This document shows, one piece after another, positions 8,481 through 16,669 of a stretch of DNA of 50,942 nucleotides. The notes under the pieces were generated by a model that was given only the letters and a program-made list of their open reading frames with translations, ran no database searches and was not told the origin of the DNA. Source of the stretch: Candidatus Hodarchaeaceae archaeon. GTDB lineage: Archaea; Hadarchaeota; Hadarchaeia; Hadarchaeales; Hadarchaeaceae. The position numbers were made by a program, and so were the translations under genes. The stretch's first letter is position 1. Every line of letters begins with the position of its first letter. The stretch covers positions 1 through 50,942 of the forward strand of contig JASEGJ010000006.1 in NCBI GenBank assembly GCA_030018135.1, written 5' to 3'.

Positions 8481-9653
8481 ATGATGCTCAAAAGTCTTCC
8501 AGATGTAGCCAACCGAGGGGATCTGGAGCTTACCCTAGCTGAAATAGTGGGGAAGATCAGGGAGCAAGAGGTGAAGCGGCGTAGGGTGGCTGAGTTGATC
8601 AAAGTGTTGAAAGACGGCGTCGCACTCGCGAGAATAAACGAATCCAAGCTAGGGGGAATTGTCGAACGGAGGTTCTCCGTCAGGGTCGAGCCCGATGGCC
8701 TCGTGAACGCGACCACGATCGGAGTCGATGGAGGTGTGCTGGCCAGGCCCCTTCATGGGCTTGATCTGATTTTAACGCGTGCGGTCGCGGCAATTTTTAA
8801 CTACCGAAGTGGCGCGCTCTTTTCGGCCGATTATTACCCGAACGATATGCCCGAACCGAGGCTGACGCCGATAACCGAGCCGCTCGATGCCCGCGAGTTA
8901 GAGCTGGTCGTCGCGATGGAAAGGCAGCTGGAGGAACTCAAGCTCGCTGCATCCGCAATCGGCGTTTGCGATGCTGACATACTGCTCTTGGACGGCTCAG
9001 TGGTGCCGCAGTACATCGACCGCTTTCCGCATAGCAAGAAGGTGCTCGAGCTTCACCGCGCGTTGATAGATGCGTATCTGAACCTCTACGAGGGATGCGC
9101 TAGATCAGATACCTTGCTCGCGGGCGTGGTGAAGGACAGCAGAGGCGCTCGCTTTATCGAGATACTTATGCAGGCGTTGCCCAGCGTCCTCGAGGGGCAG
9201 GGCTTAACGCGCGACGATGCCTCGACGCTGGCGGCGAACAGGGATGTGCTCGCGAACTCGAGGGATACCGTTTTCCTCGACCACGTACTTGAGACGGGGG
9301 AGCGGAGTTCCATATTCAAATACGCCGACACCCCCTCCGTGCTCCGAGATCTCGGCGAGTGGGGTCAGCGAGTGCACGCCTTTTACCTCAAGGCCGTGCC
9401 GTACGATTGCCCGTTGCGGATAGAGTTCGTGAATGGAGGCGAGGACCTCGTGCCAACGGCCGAGCGCGTCGCGTCCCTCGTGTATGCGCTGTCGTCCTAC
9501 CACGACGCCTACGGCCTGCCTTCGGTGCTGATCGAGGCCGATGCGCGCGCCCACCTGTACGAGGAGGATCTAGATATAGTGCGGGATAGCATAGCAGATC
9601 GCCTCGGGATGTCGACCTCGCTCGACCTGAGGCGGCAGAGGAGGCCGTTCTGA
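8481..9653 (+). CDS. nurA: NurA-type 5'-3' nuclease
   Basis: NurA trims DNA ends together with the HerA translocase in archaeal end resection. The 390-residue protein has the NurA-fold motifs GVDGGVLARPLHGLDLIL near residue 80, with catalytic Asp, and LLDGSVVPQYIDRFP near 170, the second metal-binding Asp, then a C-terminal stretch with EADARAHLYEEDL. It ends in TGATG, so its stop overlaps the HerA start by one base and the two are surely co-expressed. ATG occurs twice at 8481 and 8484. Mre11 and Rad50 genes, often in the same operon, are not seen here. Confidence 0.85.
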   Translation: MMLKSLPDVANRGDLELTLAEIVGKIREQEVKRRRVAELIKVLKDGVALARINESKLGGIVERRFSVRVEPDGLVNATTIGVDGGVLARPLHGLDLILTRAVAAIFNYRSGALFSADYYPNDMPEPRLTPITEPLDARELELVVAMERQLEELKLAASAIGVCDADILLLDGSVVPQYIDRFPHSKKVLELHRALIDAYLNLYEGCARSDTLLAGVVKDSRGARFIEILMQALPSVLEGQGLTRDDASTLAANRDVLANSRDTVFLDHVLETGERSSIFKYADTPSVLRDLGEWGQRVHAFYLKAVPYDCPLRIEFVNGGEDLVPTAERVASLVYALSSYHDAYGLPSVLIEADARAHLYEEDLDIVRDSIADRLGMSTSLDLRRQRRPF

Positions 9654-11176
9654 TGGCGGTTGAACTTGGTAGCGTGATATGCACGGGCGACGGGCCATCG
9701 TCCAGCGAGTTTTCCTTCGTCGTCACCGCGGACGGACGAATTCCGGCTCGCCGCGGCCAGTTCGTCGAGCTCGAGACGGAAGAGGGTAGGGTCGTAGCGT
9801 TCATCACCCGCATCATAAAGACCAACCGCTACTTCATGCGTCCGGAGTCGGTCAAGGAGTACGAGAGGGGAGGCAGATCGCTGGCGTCGATTTTCCCGGC
9901 CGACCGCTGGGAGTACCTCATCGCGGATGCTCGAACCTTGGGCGTGCTGGCTGAAAACGGCCTTGAACGGGCCAGTTTTCCACCCTCGCCTGGGCAGAAA
10001 GTCTATGAAGCCGAGCCCCCGACCCTCGCGCGTTTCCTCGGGCTAAACTCAAGCAATGGGATCGAGATCGGCGAGCTCAAGCATCATAACGTACCTGTGA
10101 GGCTCGACCTCACGAAGCTGCTCCGCAAGCATGTGGCGGTGCTCGCCGTGAGCGGTGCCGGAAAAAGCTTCACCTCAAGCGTGATCATCGAGGAGCTGCT
10201 CGACCGACCGCCGGGGGCGGGGCGCGTGGCCGTCGTCGTCATAGATGTCCACGGAGAGTACACGGGCTTTGCCGAGCCGGGCGAAGGGGTCAACTACTCG
10301 GGTCGTACCGCCGTGATTCGAGCCAAGGATATGCGCGTGGGCGTGCCCAACCTGAGTTCATTGCAGTTCAAGGAATTCGTGCCGGATATGTCGGAGGTGC
10401 AGGCGCGCGAGCTCCAGCGGGTGTTGGATGAACTCCGCGCGGAGATGAGGTCCGGCAGGGGGCCGTTCGGGCTGAATGAGGTGATCGCCCGGGTCGAACA
10501 AAACGGCGACCTCCACAGGCAAATGCAGCAAGCGTTGCTCGGCTGGCTGTTCGACCTCCGCTCGCTGGGTATATTCGACCGCGCCGACTACCCCAGTTGG
10601 GAGGGCATCGTGGAGCCAGGCAAAGTGGTGATAGTCGACCTGAGTGACATGACCAGCCTGCGGAAGAAGCAGATGCTCGTGGCGTACGCGGCGCGAAAGC
10701 TGTTCAACGCACGCAAGCGCGGCCGAGTGCCACCTTTCGTGCTCTGCTTGGAGGAGGCGCATAATTTTGTCCCGAGTGAGGCGGCGATCTCAAAACATAT
10801 AATCGAGACTATCGCGCGCGAGGGGCGCAAATTTTATGCGTCGCTTGTGCTCATAAGCCAGCGCCCGGTCAGGCTCTCGACCACCGTGCTATCGCAGGCA
10901 AATACTAACATCATCCTTCGGGTCACGAATCCCTACGATTTGGAGCACATCAAGCAGTCGTCGGAGGCGATAACCAGCGAGGTCGCTGACATGGTCTCCT
11001 CGCTCCCCGTCGGAGAGGCGCTCGTCGTGGGCGAGGCGGTCAACCACCCGATATTTGTCAAGGTCAGGTGCCGCCGCTCACACGAGTCGACGCATGGCAC
11101 CAGCTTGGAGGAGGCCGCAAAGGAGTTCGAGCGAAGGAGCAATCAAGCGCGCGAGGATGCTAAAGCATTCTCGTAG
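9653..11176 (+). CDS. herA: HerA-type bipolar DNA helicase/translocase
   Basis: Hexameric FtsK/HerA-class ATPase that drives DNA through a ring and activates NurA. The N-terminal HAS-barrel domain (about 1-95) is followed by the RecA-like core with Walker A SGAGKS (167-172), Walker B region PFVLCLEEAHNF, and a C-terminal sensor/arginine stretch LVLISQRPVRLSTTVLSQANT. At 507 residues it is of normal size. It starts at the ATG within the NurA stop (TGATG). No frameshift or odd residue is seen. Confidence 0.9.
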   Translation: MAVELGSVICTGDGPSSSEFSFVVTADGRIPARRGQFVELETEEGRVVAFITRIIKTNRYFMRPESVKEYERGGRSLASIFPADRWEYLIADARTLGVLAENGLERASFPPSPGQKVYEAEPPTLARFLGLNSSNGIEIGELKHHNVPVRLDLTKLLRKHVAVLAVSGAGKSFTSSVIIEELLDRPPGAGRVAVVVIDVHGEYTGFAEPGEGVNYSGRTAVIRAKDMRVGVPNLSSLQFKEFVPDMSEVQARELQRVLDELRAEMRSGRGPFGLNEVIARVEQNGDLHRQMQQALLGWLFDLRSLGIFDRADYPSWEGIVEPGKVVIVDLSDMTSLRKKQMLVAYAARKLFNARKRGRVPPFVLCLEEAHNFVPSEAAISKHIIETIAREGRKFYASLVLISQRPVRLSTTVLSQANTNIILRVTNPYDLEHIKQSSEAITSEVADMVSSLPVGEALVVGEAVNHPIFVKVRCRRSHESTHGTSLEEAAKEFERRSNQAREDAKAFS

Positions 11177-11350
11177 ATTGGGCCATTCACTCGGTTTCGT
11201 TGCGAAGGTTTTTCCTGCCCTTTTCAACGAGCGTAGAGTTATTTGGACTCAATTGGTGGCGGGTGGGCCCGGCTGAGTTCGATATCCTATCCCTTCCGCC
11301 CTGCGGTGCCATGGGCAGGAAATCCGGAGGTATCATTGAAGGGGACGGAG

Positions 11351-11524
11351 TTATTTCGATATCCTGATCGGCTTCTCGATCCAACACTCAGCAGGCGGGC
11401 CGTGGATGACGATCCTTTGGTATCTGTGCGCGCCCTTCGCCATCAAGATCGGCTTGGTGCTTTTTCTGTATTCGCACCTGATCCTTTCGCCTTTGATGCC
11501 GTCTCCAAGCCCGTGAAGAATCAT
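11351..11524 (-). CDS. small basic protein downstream of the RHH gene
   Basis: A 57-residue frame begins at an ATGA that overlaps the stop of the restored ribbon-helix-helix frame (11521-11524). It encodes a Lys/Arg-rich protein beginning MILHGLGDGIKGERI and ending WIEKPIRISK. The overlap and codon use support a real gene. No family was recognised. A two-gene unit of an RHH regulator and a small basic partner would fit a toxin-antitoxin-like or autoregulated pair, but no catalytic signature supports a toxin. Confidence 0.5.
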   Translation of the reverse strand: MILHGLGDGIKGERIRCEYRKSTKPILMAKGAHRYQRIVIHGPPAECWIEKPIRISK

Positions 11525-11866
11525 TTGGATTCCTCAACTTTCCCTTCTTCCCAGAGTTCGCGGATGATGTCAACTACCAACCCATAGTTTAACCTGAGTT
11601 CATCGACTATGTCGCTGGGGTACGCGACCTCTCTTTTGGAGGTAATTCCATATCTCCTCCTTCGCTTTCCGCCCGGGCACGTTTCGCAACCTGATGACCC
11701 TTATCTCTTCGACCTCCTCGATGAAGCGCCTGATGGACTCCCTTATCACCCCATTTCTCGAGCGATATCCCAACTTGGCACGCGCGCCATCGAGCTTCTT
11801 TACCAGCTCGACCGGCAGGGGTACGGGGATCGTGGCTCGCTTCATGTCGCCCAAATTCGCCTGCAT
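11521..11866 (-). pseudogene. ribbon-helix-helix (CopG-type) regulator with a single frameshift
   Basis: The first frame (from ATG 11866, or better ATG 11845) gives an RHH DNA-binding protein: KRATIPVPLPVELVKKLD (beta strand and helix), then SRNGVIRESIRRFIEEVEE. It runs out of frame after NYLQKRGRV near 11630, but the adjacent frame continues at once with YPSDIVDELRLNYGL and then VVDIIRELWEEGKVEES, which looks like a winged-helix-type continuation, and stops at 11521 in an ATGA with the next gene. One missing or extra base therefore separates a longer regulator into two parts. This may be a sequencing error, a real mutation or recoding. If intact the protein has about 110 residues and probably represses its own operon. 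Confidence 0.65.
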
Positions 11867-11929
11867 ACGGCCGTATAAAGCTTATATTCTCGACCATGCA
11901 TTTTCCTCTGGACTTAATCGTTGCGCCCG

Positions 11930-12250
11930 TTACTTCGGGCTCGCGATCAATAGTAAAGCCCGCTCGCAAAGTTCGCGCAGGACCTCTGGCTGGAGTACAT
12001 GCTGCTCCGCGTACTCCCTCACCATCGGCATCAGGTCCCAGGCGATGTACCTAAAGTTCAGCAGACCGGGATTCTGCTTGGCCTGATTCAATTTTCCAAC
12101 GGCGGCGGTCACCGCCCGCAGGCTGTCTTCGTTGCACCTCCTCAGCTCCTCCACTGTGCCCTCGAACGCGCCGCGCTCGTCCAAGCGTTTGCTTAGATAT
12201 CCGCCGAGGTCGACGGAAAGCTCTAGGTAGAACTCGAGGACCTCCCTCAT
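11930..12250 (-). CDS. hypothetical helical protein downstream of a PIN-domain gene
   Basis: The 106-residue acidic protein is predicted all-helical, with a heptad-like stretch VEELRRCNEDSLRAVTAAVGKLNQAK. It begins with ATG 27 bases after the PIN-domain gene stop and probably shares its transcript. No family was recognised. An antitoxin role for the neighbouring PIN protein is possible, though antitoxins more often come first in such pairs. Confidence 0.5.
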   Translation of the reverse strand: MREVLEFYLELSVDLGGYLSKRLDERGAFEGTVEELRRCNEDSLRAVTAAVGKLNQAKQNPGLLNFRYIAWDLMPMVREYAEQHVLQPEVLRELCERALLLIASPK

Positions 12251-12277
12251 CGCGAGCCAATCAGCGTGCGCCTCGAG

Positions 12278-12679
12278 CTACCACACCGTCCGCGCGTTGA
12301 CGTGATCGCCCAGCTCATCCGTCAGCTCGTCGTCGAAAGCGAGCAGGGGCAGCCCAAGGTGCGCGGCCAGCATCGCCGCCCTGAGGTCGGTCAGTGGCAC
12401 CTGTCTTTCCACCGCGAAGAGCAGCCGTCGCGCCAGCTCATCGTAGAGTTCCGGTAGATAGACCACGAGCAGCCTTCGATCCCGCACGAACTGGCTGACC
12501 AAGCTGTAACCTATCGCCTTCCCCCTGACCCCTATCAGCCTGTCGCGCGCCAGCCACGAGTAAGTTGCAGACGGCAGGTATAGCCCGCCCCCGTCGAGCA
12601 GCAGCTCAGCCCGCTCGATGCTCGCCCGGTTGACGAGCACGCTCACGTCGCATACGGCGCCAAAGTCCCATGCGCCCAT
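12278..12679 (-). CDS. PIN-like domain protein
   Basis: PIN nucleases cut RNA with a cluster of acidic residues. Asp11 in CDVSVLVN fits the first acidic position, and PLTDLRAAMLAAHLGLPLLAFDDEL near the C-terminus resembles the third acid, helix and final strand of PIN proteins. The order is as in VapC-type toxins, but the middle acid is less clear. ATG 12679 was chosen because homology begins there; an ATG at 12763 adds 28 residues of doubtful sequence. With the next gene it may form a toxin-antitoxin-like unit; an enzyme of RNA processing is the alternative. Confidence 0.55.
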   Translation of the reverse strand: MGAWDFGAVCDVSVLVNRASIERAELLLDGGGLYLPSATYSWLARDRLIGVRGKAIGYSLVSQFVRDRRLLVVYLPELYDELARRLLFAVERQVPLTDLRAAMLAAHLGLPLLAFDDELTDELGDHVNARTVW

Positions 12680-12833
12680 GTATCCCGCCGATGCTTTGAT
12701 CGAGGGCGATTTATAAGGCGAAAACTCCGCGCGCCAAGCCGGTCGAAAACACCGGTTAGACATTTGAAGACTTCACGGCCGTGCACCTTTTGGATGTTTT
12801 TCACGAGCGAGTCGAAAATTTCTGCATGCGACC

Positions 12834-12847
12834 GCACAGCTGTGCAC
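12834..12847. repeat. GCACAGCTGTGCAC palindromic sequence (copy 2)
   Basis: Exact 14-base match to 2813-2826. It lies about 55 bases before the ATG of the cyclophilin-like gene, near a possible TATA box (CTAAATACG), a position that suits an operator. Confidence 0.5.
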
Positions 12848-12900
12848 CGTGACGTAGCCAAAGCTAAATACGATGCAAGATCCCAAGGCGTAAGGATAAC

Positions 12901-13257
12901 ATGGCGAGGAAGATCGTCATCTCGTGCCGCGATTTCGAGGTCGAGGCGGAGATGCTCGAGAGGGAGTGCCCTAAGACGTGCGAGGCAATTTGGCGAGCTT
13001 TGCCCTTGGAGGCTGAACTCGAGATATGGAAGGAGGAGGTCTACTTCGAGATCCCAGTCAAGGTCGAGCCGGAAGACCCGACGCCGAATACGAAGGCAGG
13101 CGATGTCGCCTATTGGCCGGAGGGCCCGGGTTTCTGCATCTTCTTCGGCAAGTCGCAGCCGATAAGCCCGGTAAACACATTTGCCAGGATCACGGGCGGC
13201 ACGGAAAAATTTAGAGGCGTCAAGACTGGCGACCGCATAACAGTACGCCGGGCCTAG
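12901..13257 (+). CDS. cyclophilin-like fold protein (TM1367/DUF3830-like)
   Basis: A 118-residue small beta-barrel protein. EIWKEEVYFEIPVKVEPED, GDVAYWPEGPGFCIFFGKSQ and NTFARITGG match the cyclophilin-like family typified by Thermotoga TM1367. These proteins resemble peptidyl-prolyl isomerases in fold but lack their catalytic residues, and their role is not established. The stop codon TAG lies in a CTAG shared with the convergent histone gene, so the two 3' ends overlap by two bases and their transcripts must overlap. Confidence 0.75.
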   Translation: MARKIVISCRDFEVEAEMLERECPKTCEAIWRALPLEAELEIWKEEVYFEIPVKVEPEDPTPNTKAGDVAYWPEGPGFCIFFGKSQPISPVNTFARITGGTEKFRGVKTGDRITVRRA

Positions 13258-13460
13258 GGGCGCTTTGTGGCGAGCCTGATGTCCACATCTCGAACGGTCC
13301 TTCTGCCAGCATGCCCAGCTAGCTTGACCGCCTCGGCGGCCACGACGAGGGCTCGCTCCTCCAAGACCTCGGCCATCGCCAGAGTTGCCTCCTCGCTGAT
13401 CCGCCTCGCGCCCGCCTTGCGCATTATCCGATCGATTGTGGCGAGGGGAAGCTCGACCAT
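13254..13460 (-). CDS. archaeal histone
   Basis: A 68-residue histone-fold protein: VELPLATIDRIMRKAGARRIS, a long central helix EEATLAMAEVLEERALVVAAEAVKLAGHAGR, and RTVRDVDIRLATKR at the end. It binds DNA as a dimer and builds hypernucleosomes. ATG at 13460 is preferred because GGTGG lies 8 bases before it; the open frame extends to a GTG at 13472. A TATA-like CTTATATTC at 13499-13507 (minus strand) fits the promoter. Confidence 0.92.
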   Translation of the reverse strand: MVELPLATIDRIMRKAGARRISEEATLAMAEVLEERALVVAAEAVKLAGHAGRRTVRDVDIRLATKRP

Positions 13461-13623
13461 TTTCCGGACCACCTAGCTGATTTTCCTCAATTTGGGGGTG
13501 AATATAAGCCTTTCCGTTTATTAACGGGCTTTAAAGTCAAAAAATCAGTTTTAATGTCGAAAATATTTTTGATTTGCCTAAAAAACTTGACCACGTTTGA
13601 CATCGGGGTTTCAGCTCCTTTTC

Positions 13624-14469
13624 TCAGTCGCTCCCCGTCCGAACCAAGAGGTCGAGTGCAATGTGGTAGCACCGCGGTGCGTATGAGCGGATTGCCCTAC
13701 CATCGAGCAACTCCACCTCGCGACCTTCGATGGCCGCCGTGCTGCGCGCAAACTCAAGCGATGGGCCAAAAATGTCCGGCTGTCTGCCATAATCGTAGAA
13801 GTGGATAACCCCGCCATCCCGTTTGAGCGCTCTGAGTGCGACGTCGAAGAACTCCCGCGCCAGCTCCGGCAGGGGCATCAGCACGCGGTCGGCCCGCCCC
13901 GCCAGCTGGGGGACCACCTCTCGAGCGTCACCCAATATTGGCACCACGCGGTCGCCGACCTTGTTTATGCGGATGTTCTCCCGCAGGTACTGGACCGCCA
14001 CCGGATTCTTGTCGATGGAGTAAATTTTCGTCGCCTTGCTGCGTTTGGCGATGATTATCGAGTAGCACCCCACACCGGCGAACATGTTCGTCACAACCTC
14101 GCCGGGCTTGACCTGTGAGGCGATTCGCAGGCGCTCGTGGGCTAGGCGAGGGGAAAAGTAAACCTGAGCGAGGTCCGCCTTGAAGACGCAGCCGCTTTCG
14201 CGGTACAGCGTTTTCGTTCGAGGCTCGCCGGCGATGACCTCAAGTTCCCTAGTGCGGAACTCCCCGCCGACGGGCCCGACCTGCCGCAACACAGTTCGAA
14301 GGTGGCGGTGCACCTGCATGAGCGCCCGGCCTATGACGCCTTTTTTTGGCAACAGCTCCTTCGGCAGCTTGATCACGGCGATATCGCCGATAATGTCAAA
14401 CGCTCGAAGCTGCTCGAGCTCCTCGCCTGTCAATTGATCTTTTAACGCGTCGCGCAGATTTTTCGGCAT
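13624..14469 (-). CDS. trm5: tRNA (guanine-37 N1)-methyltransferase, Trm5 family
   Basis: Trm5 methylates G37 next to the anticodon to keep frame, using S-adenosylmethionine. The protein of 281 residues has the D2 domain (ELLPKKGVIGRALMQVHRHL), the linker YRESGCVFKADLAQVYFSPRL, and the Rossmann AdoMet-binding core NMFAGVGCYSI, with YSIDKNPVAVQYLRENI and GDAREV. The usual Asn-Leu-Pro motif reads MPLPELA, with proline in place of asparagine; some archaeal paralogues that make wyosine derivatives also differ here, so Taw2/Trm5a-like activity is possible. The gene stands between the histone and ABC-transporter genes. Confidence 0.82.
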   Translation of the reverse strand: MPKNLRDALKDQLTGEELEQLRAFDIIGDIAVIKLPKELLPKKGVIGRALMQVHRHLRTVLRQVGPVGGEFRTRELEVIAGEPRTKTLYRESGCVFKADLAQVYFSPRLAHERLRIASQVKPGEVVTNMFAGVGCYSIIIAKRSKATKIYSIDKNPVAVQYLRENIRINKVGDRVVPILGDAREVVPQLAGRADRVLMPLPELAREFFDVALRALKRDGGVIHFYDYGRQPDIFGPSLEFARSTAAIEGREVELLDGRAIRSYAPRCYHIALDLLVRTGSD

Positions 14470-14512
14470 ACTCCCCCAGCAAGGTTTAGCCTCGGGGCAA
14501 AAAGTTTTTCGG

Positions 14513-15322
14513 CTAAAGCATTTCCCTGCGCTTCGTTATCCAGATGCTCATGACAAATGGAGCTACAAAGTACGCCAGCATCACGAAGAGGCTCGTGGTC
14601 GGGTCGGGGGTCATCAGCGCCATCCCGCCCATCGGCCCTTGCCACATCTCTGCGAAGGGAATACCGTAAACGCTGCTAACCGAGTCCGCGGCGTAGTCGA
14701 GCGTGAACCAAGGCTCACGGCCGGAGTACGTCAGGCCCATCCTGATGATCGGGAAGATCAGCATGAATAGCAAAAGTGTGGCTATGGTCGCGCCCATGCC
14801 CCCCTTGAGCAGCGAACTGAAGAGAAAAGCGAGGCCCAGTATGCTACATCCGAGCAGCAGCGCGAGGCCGAGCGACCCAAGTACCTCGACGGGCAACTGT
14901 CGATACATTCCAACTAATGCCGCTGACGCGAGTGCGTAGGCCGAAACCAGCACCACGGCGGTGACGATGAAACAAGCCGCGTACTTCCCCACAACTAAGG
15001 TGCTCCTCTTCACCGGGTTCGGAAACAGGATGTACCCAGTTTTGCGTTCGAACTCCGATGCGATGGAGTCCCCTGCAAAGAACACTGCGGCCAGAACCGC
15101 CACGCTGGAGCCCATCCCCGCCACGAAGAGCGCGAAGAGCTTGGGGCTGTCGGGGATGGGGATGGGTAGGGCCTCGGGAATGTTCAACCCCTTGTAGAGG
15201 GCGATCGCCAGGGCCTCGGCGATGACTACGAGTATCAGGGCCCCGTAGAATCGCCTCCTCCGGACTTGCTTCAACAGCTCGTACTTGGTGACGACCTTCA
15301 GCTTCTCGAACTCCGCGTTCAA
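14513..15322 (-). CDS. ABC-2 type transporter permease
   Basis: A membrane protein of about 269 residues with six predicted helices. The first follows YELLKQVRRRRFYGALILVV; others are AGMGSSVAVLAAVFFAG, YAACFIVTAVVLVSAYAL, SLGLALLLGCSILGLAFLF, IATLLLFMLIFPIIR and FVMLAYFVAPFVMSIW. It partners the ATPase encoded upstream. The real start is TTG at 15322, which overlaps the TGA stop of the ATPase and has GGAGGGGG just upstream; the long upstream frame is a shadow. Substrate unknown; members export drugs, antibiotics or lipids. Confidence 0.8.
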   Translation of the reverse strand: MNAEFEKLKVVTKYELLKQVRRRRFYGALILVVIAEALAIALYKGLNIPEALPIPIPDSPKLFALFVAGMGSSVAVLAAVFFAGDSIASEFERKTGYILFPNPVKRSTLVVGKYAACFIVTAVVLVSAYALASAALVGMYRQLPVEVLGSLGLALLLGCSILGLAFLFSSLLKGGMGATIATLLLFMLIFPIIRMGLTYSGREPWFTLDYAADSVSSVYGIPFAEMWQGPMGGMALMTPDPTTSLFVMLAYFVAPFVMSIWITKRREML

Positions 15323-16044
15323 GTAGCCCCCTCCGTCAACTTGAGGTACACGCCCTCCAGCGATGTTCGGTATTTCTTCTTCAAGCGAGCGATGCTGTCG
15401 TAGACTAGCAGGCGACCGTGGTCGATGAGCGCCACCCTGTCGCATACCTGGGTGACCTCCGCGAGCAGGTGCGAGGCGAAGAAAACCGTCTTCTCCTCCC
15501 TTGCCTTCTTCAGGGTCTCCCGCATCTCGGCCATCCCTCGCGGGTCGAGCCCGAGGGTCGGTTCGTCTAGGATGAGGATCGGTGGGTCGTGGAGCAGGGA
15601 CTGCGCCAAGACGAGCCGCTGTTTCATGCCGCGGGAGAACTTTTCTATCCTGACGTTGCTCCACCCATCGAGTTTGACAAGTTTGAGTACCTCATCTATC
15701 CTAGATTTAAGCCCGCGCCCGCGCATCCCACGGAGCCTGCCGAGGTAGCTGAGGGTCTCGTTTGGTGTGAGGAACGGATAAAACTCGGGCGTTTCCACTA
15801 CGGCACCCACTTTCGAAATTGCCCGCTCCCGCTCTTCGACGACGTTGACACCATTTATGTAAGCGGTGCCGGATGAAGGACGGAGCAACCCACATAAAAC
15901 CTTGAGGGCGGTGGTCTTGCCCGCGCCGTTAGGACCCACCAGCGCCACATCCTCGTTCCTCCTGACCTCCAAGGAGAGGTTGTCGAGGGCGAGGAAGTCA
16001 TTGTAGCGCTTGCTCAGGTTCTCGATGACTATGGCCTCTTTCAT
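15319..16044 (-). CDS. ABC transporter ATP-binding protein
   Basis: A 241-residue nucleotide-binding subunit with Walker A GPNGAGKTT, Q-loop region VVETPEFYPFLT, signature FSRGMKQRL, Walker B ILILDEPTLGLDPRG and the H-loop FFASHLLAEV. The signature FSRGMKQR is typical of ABC-2 exporters of the drug and lantibiotic type. Its stop codon overlaps the TTG start of the permease, so the two form one operon and one complex. ATG 16044 is the only good start. Confidence 0.92.
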   Translation of the reverse strand: MKEAIVIENLSKRYNDFLALDNLSLEVRRNEDVALVGPNGAGKTTALKVLCGLLRPSSGTAYINGVNVVEERERAISKVGAVVETPEFYPFLTPNETLSYLGRLRGMRGRGLKSRIDEVLKLVKLDGWSNVRIEKFSRGMKQRLVLAQSLLHDPPILILDEPTLGLDPRGMAEMRETLKKAREEKTVFFASHLLAEVTQVCDRVALIDHGRLLVYDSIARLKKKYRTSLEGVYLKLTEGAT

Positions 16045-16195
16045 GCTCGTCTCGGCCCCTTCAAATCAAGCTACCTTAGATTGAGCTATTGACTGTTAAA
16101 AACCTGTCGAGTGTTAAAGCCCTTGACATGCGAAAATGGGGCATCGTAAACGTTTTATTTGGGGTTTGTAAATCCAATCTGGTCGAGGTGAAAAA

Positions 16196-16669
16196 GTGCC
16201 CTACGTGTTCTGCGATCCGGAGAAGTGCACTGGCTGTAGGGCCTGCGAGCTCGTCTGCTCGGGCTCCCACGAGAGGGTATTTGGCCCGGGCAGGGCTCGC
16301 ATCCGCGTCGTCCGGGAGGAGCCGGCCGTGGATATCGCGATCACTTGCCGCCAGTGCTCAAATCCGCCCTGCGCAAAGGTTTGCCCGGTCAACGCCATCC
16401 GCAAGCTGAGAACGGGGTTGGTCGAGGTCGATTCTGGGCGTTGTATAGGCTGTGCCCTCTGCGTGGAGGCGTGCCCATTCGGTGCAATTTCCCTGCTCGA
16501 TGGAAAAGCGATCAAGTGCGACCTCTGCGGGGGCAGCCCGGCCTGCGTGAAGCAATGCATGCCGGGAGCGCTGAGGTTCGTGGCTCCCGAGCGAATAGCG
16601 GCCGAAAAACGCTCGGCCTTTGTAATGGCCGCGCGCCCCAAGCCGATCGCGGGAGGTTGGAAGGCATGA
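16196..16669 (+). CDS. polyferredoxin, electron-transfer subunit of the first AOR operon
   Basis: The 157-residue protein contains four cysteine sets: CDPEKCTGCRACELVC, CRQCSNPPCAKVCP, CIGCALCVEACP and CDLCGGSPACVKQC, enough for four [4Fe-4S] clusters in the HycB/DmsB style. It should carry electrons from the aldehyde oxidoreductase to ferredoxin or another partner. The GTG start at 16196 has GAGGTG just upstream. Its stop TGA overlaps the ATG of the AOR gene (ATGA), so translation is coupled. Confidence 0.9.
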   Translation: MPYVFCDPEKCTGCRACELVCSGSHERVFGPGRARIRVVREEPAVDIAITCRQCSNPPCAKVCPVNAIRKLRTGLVEVDSGRCIGCALCVEACPFGAISLLDGKAIKCDLCGGSPACVKQCMPGALRFVAPERIAAEKRSAFVMAARPKPIAGGWKA

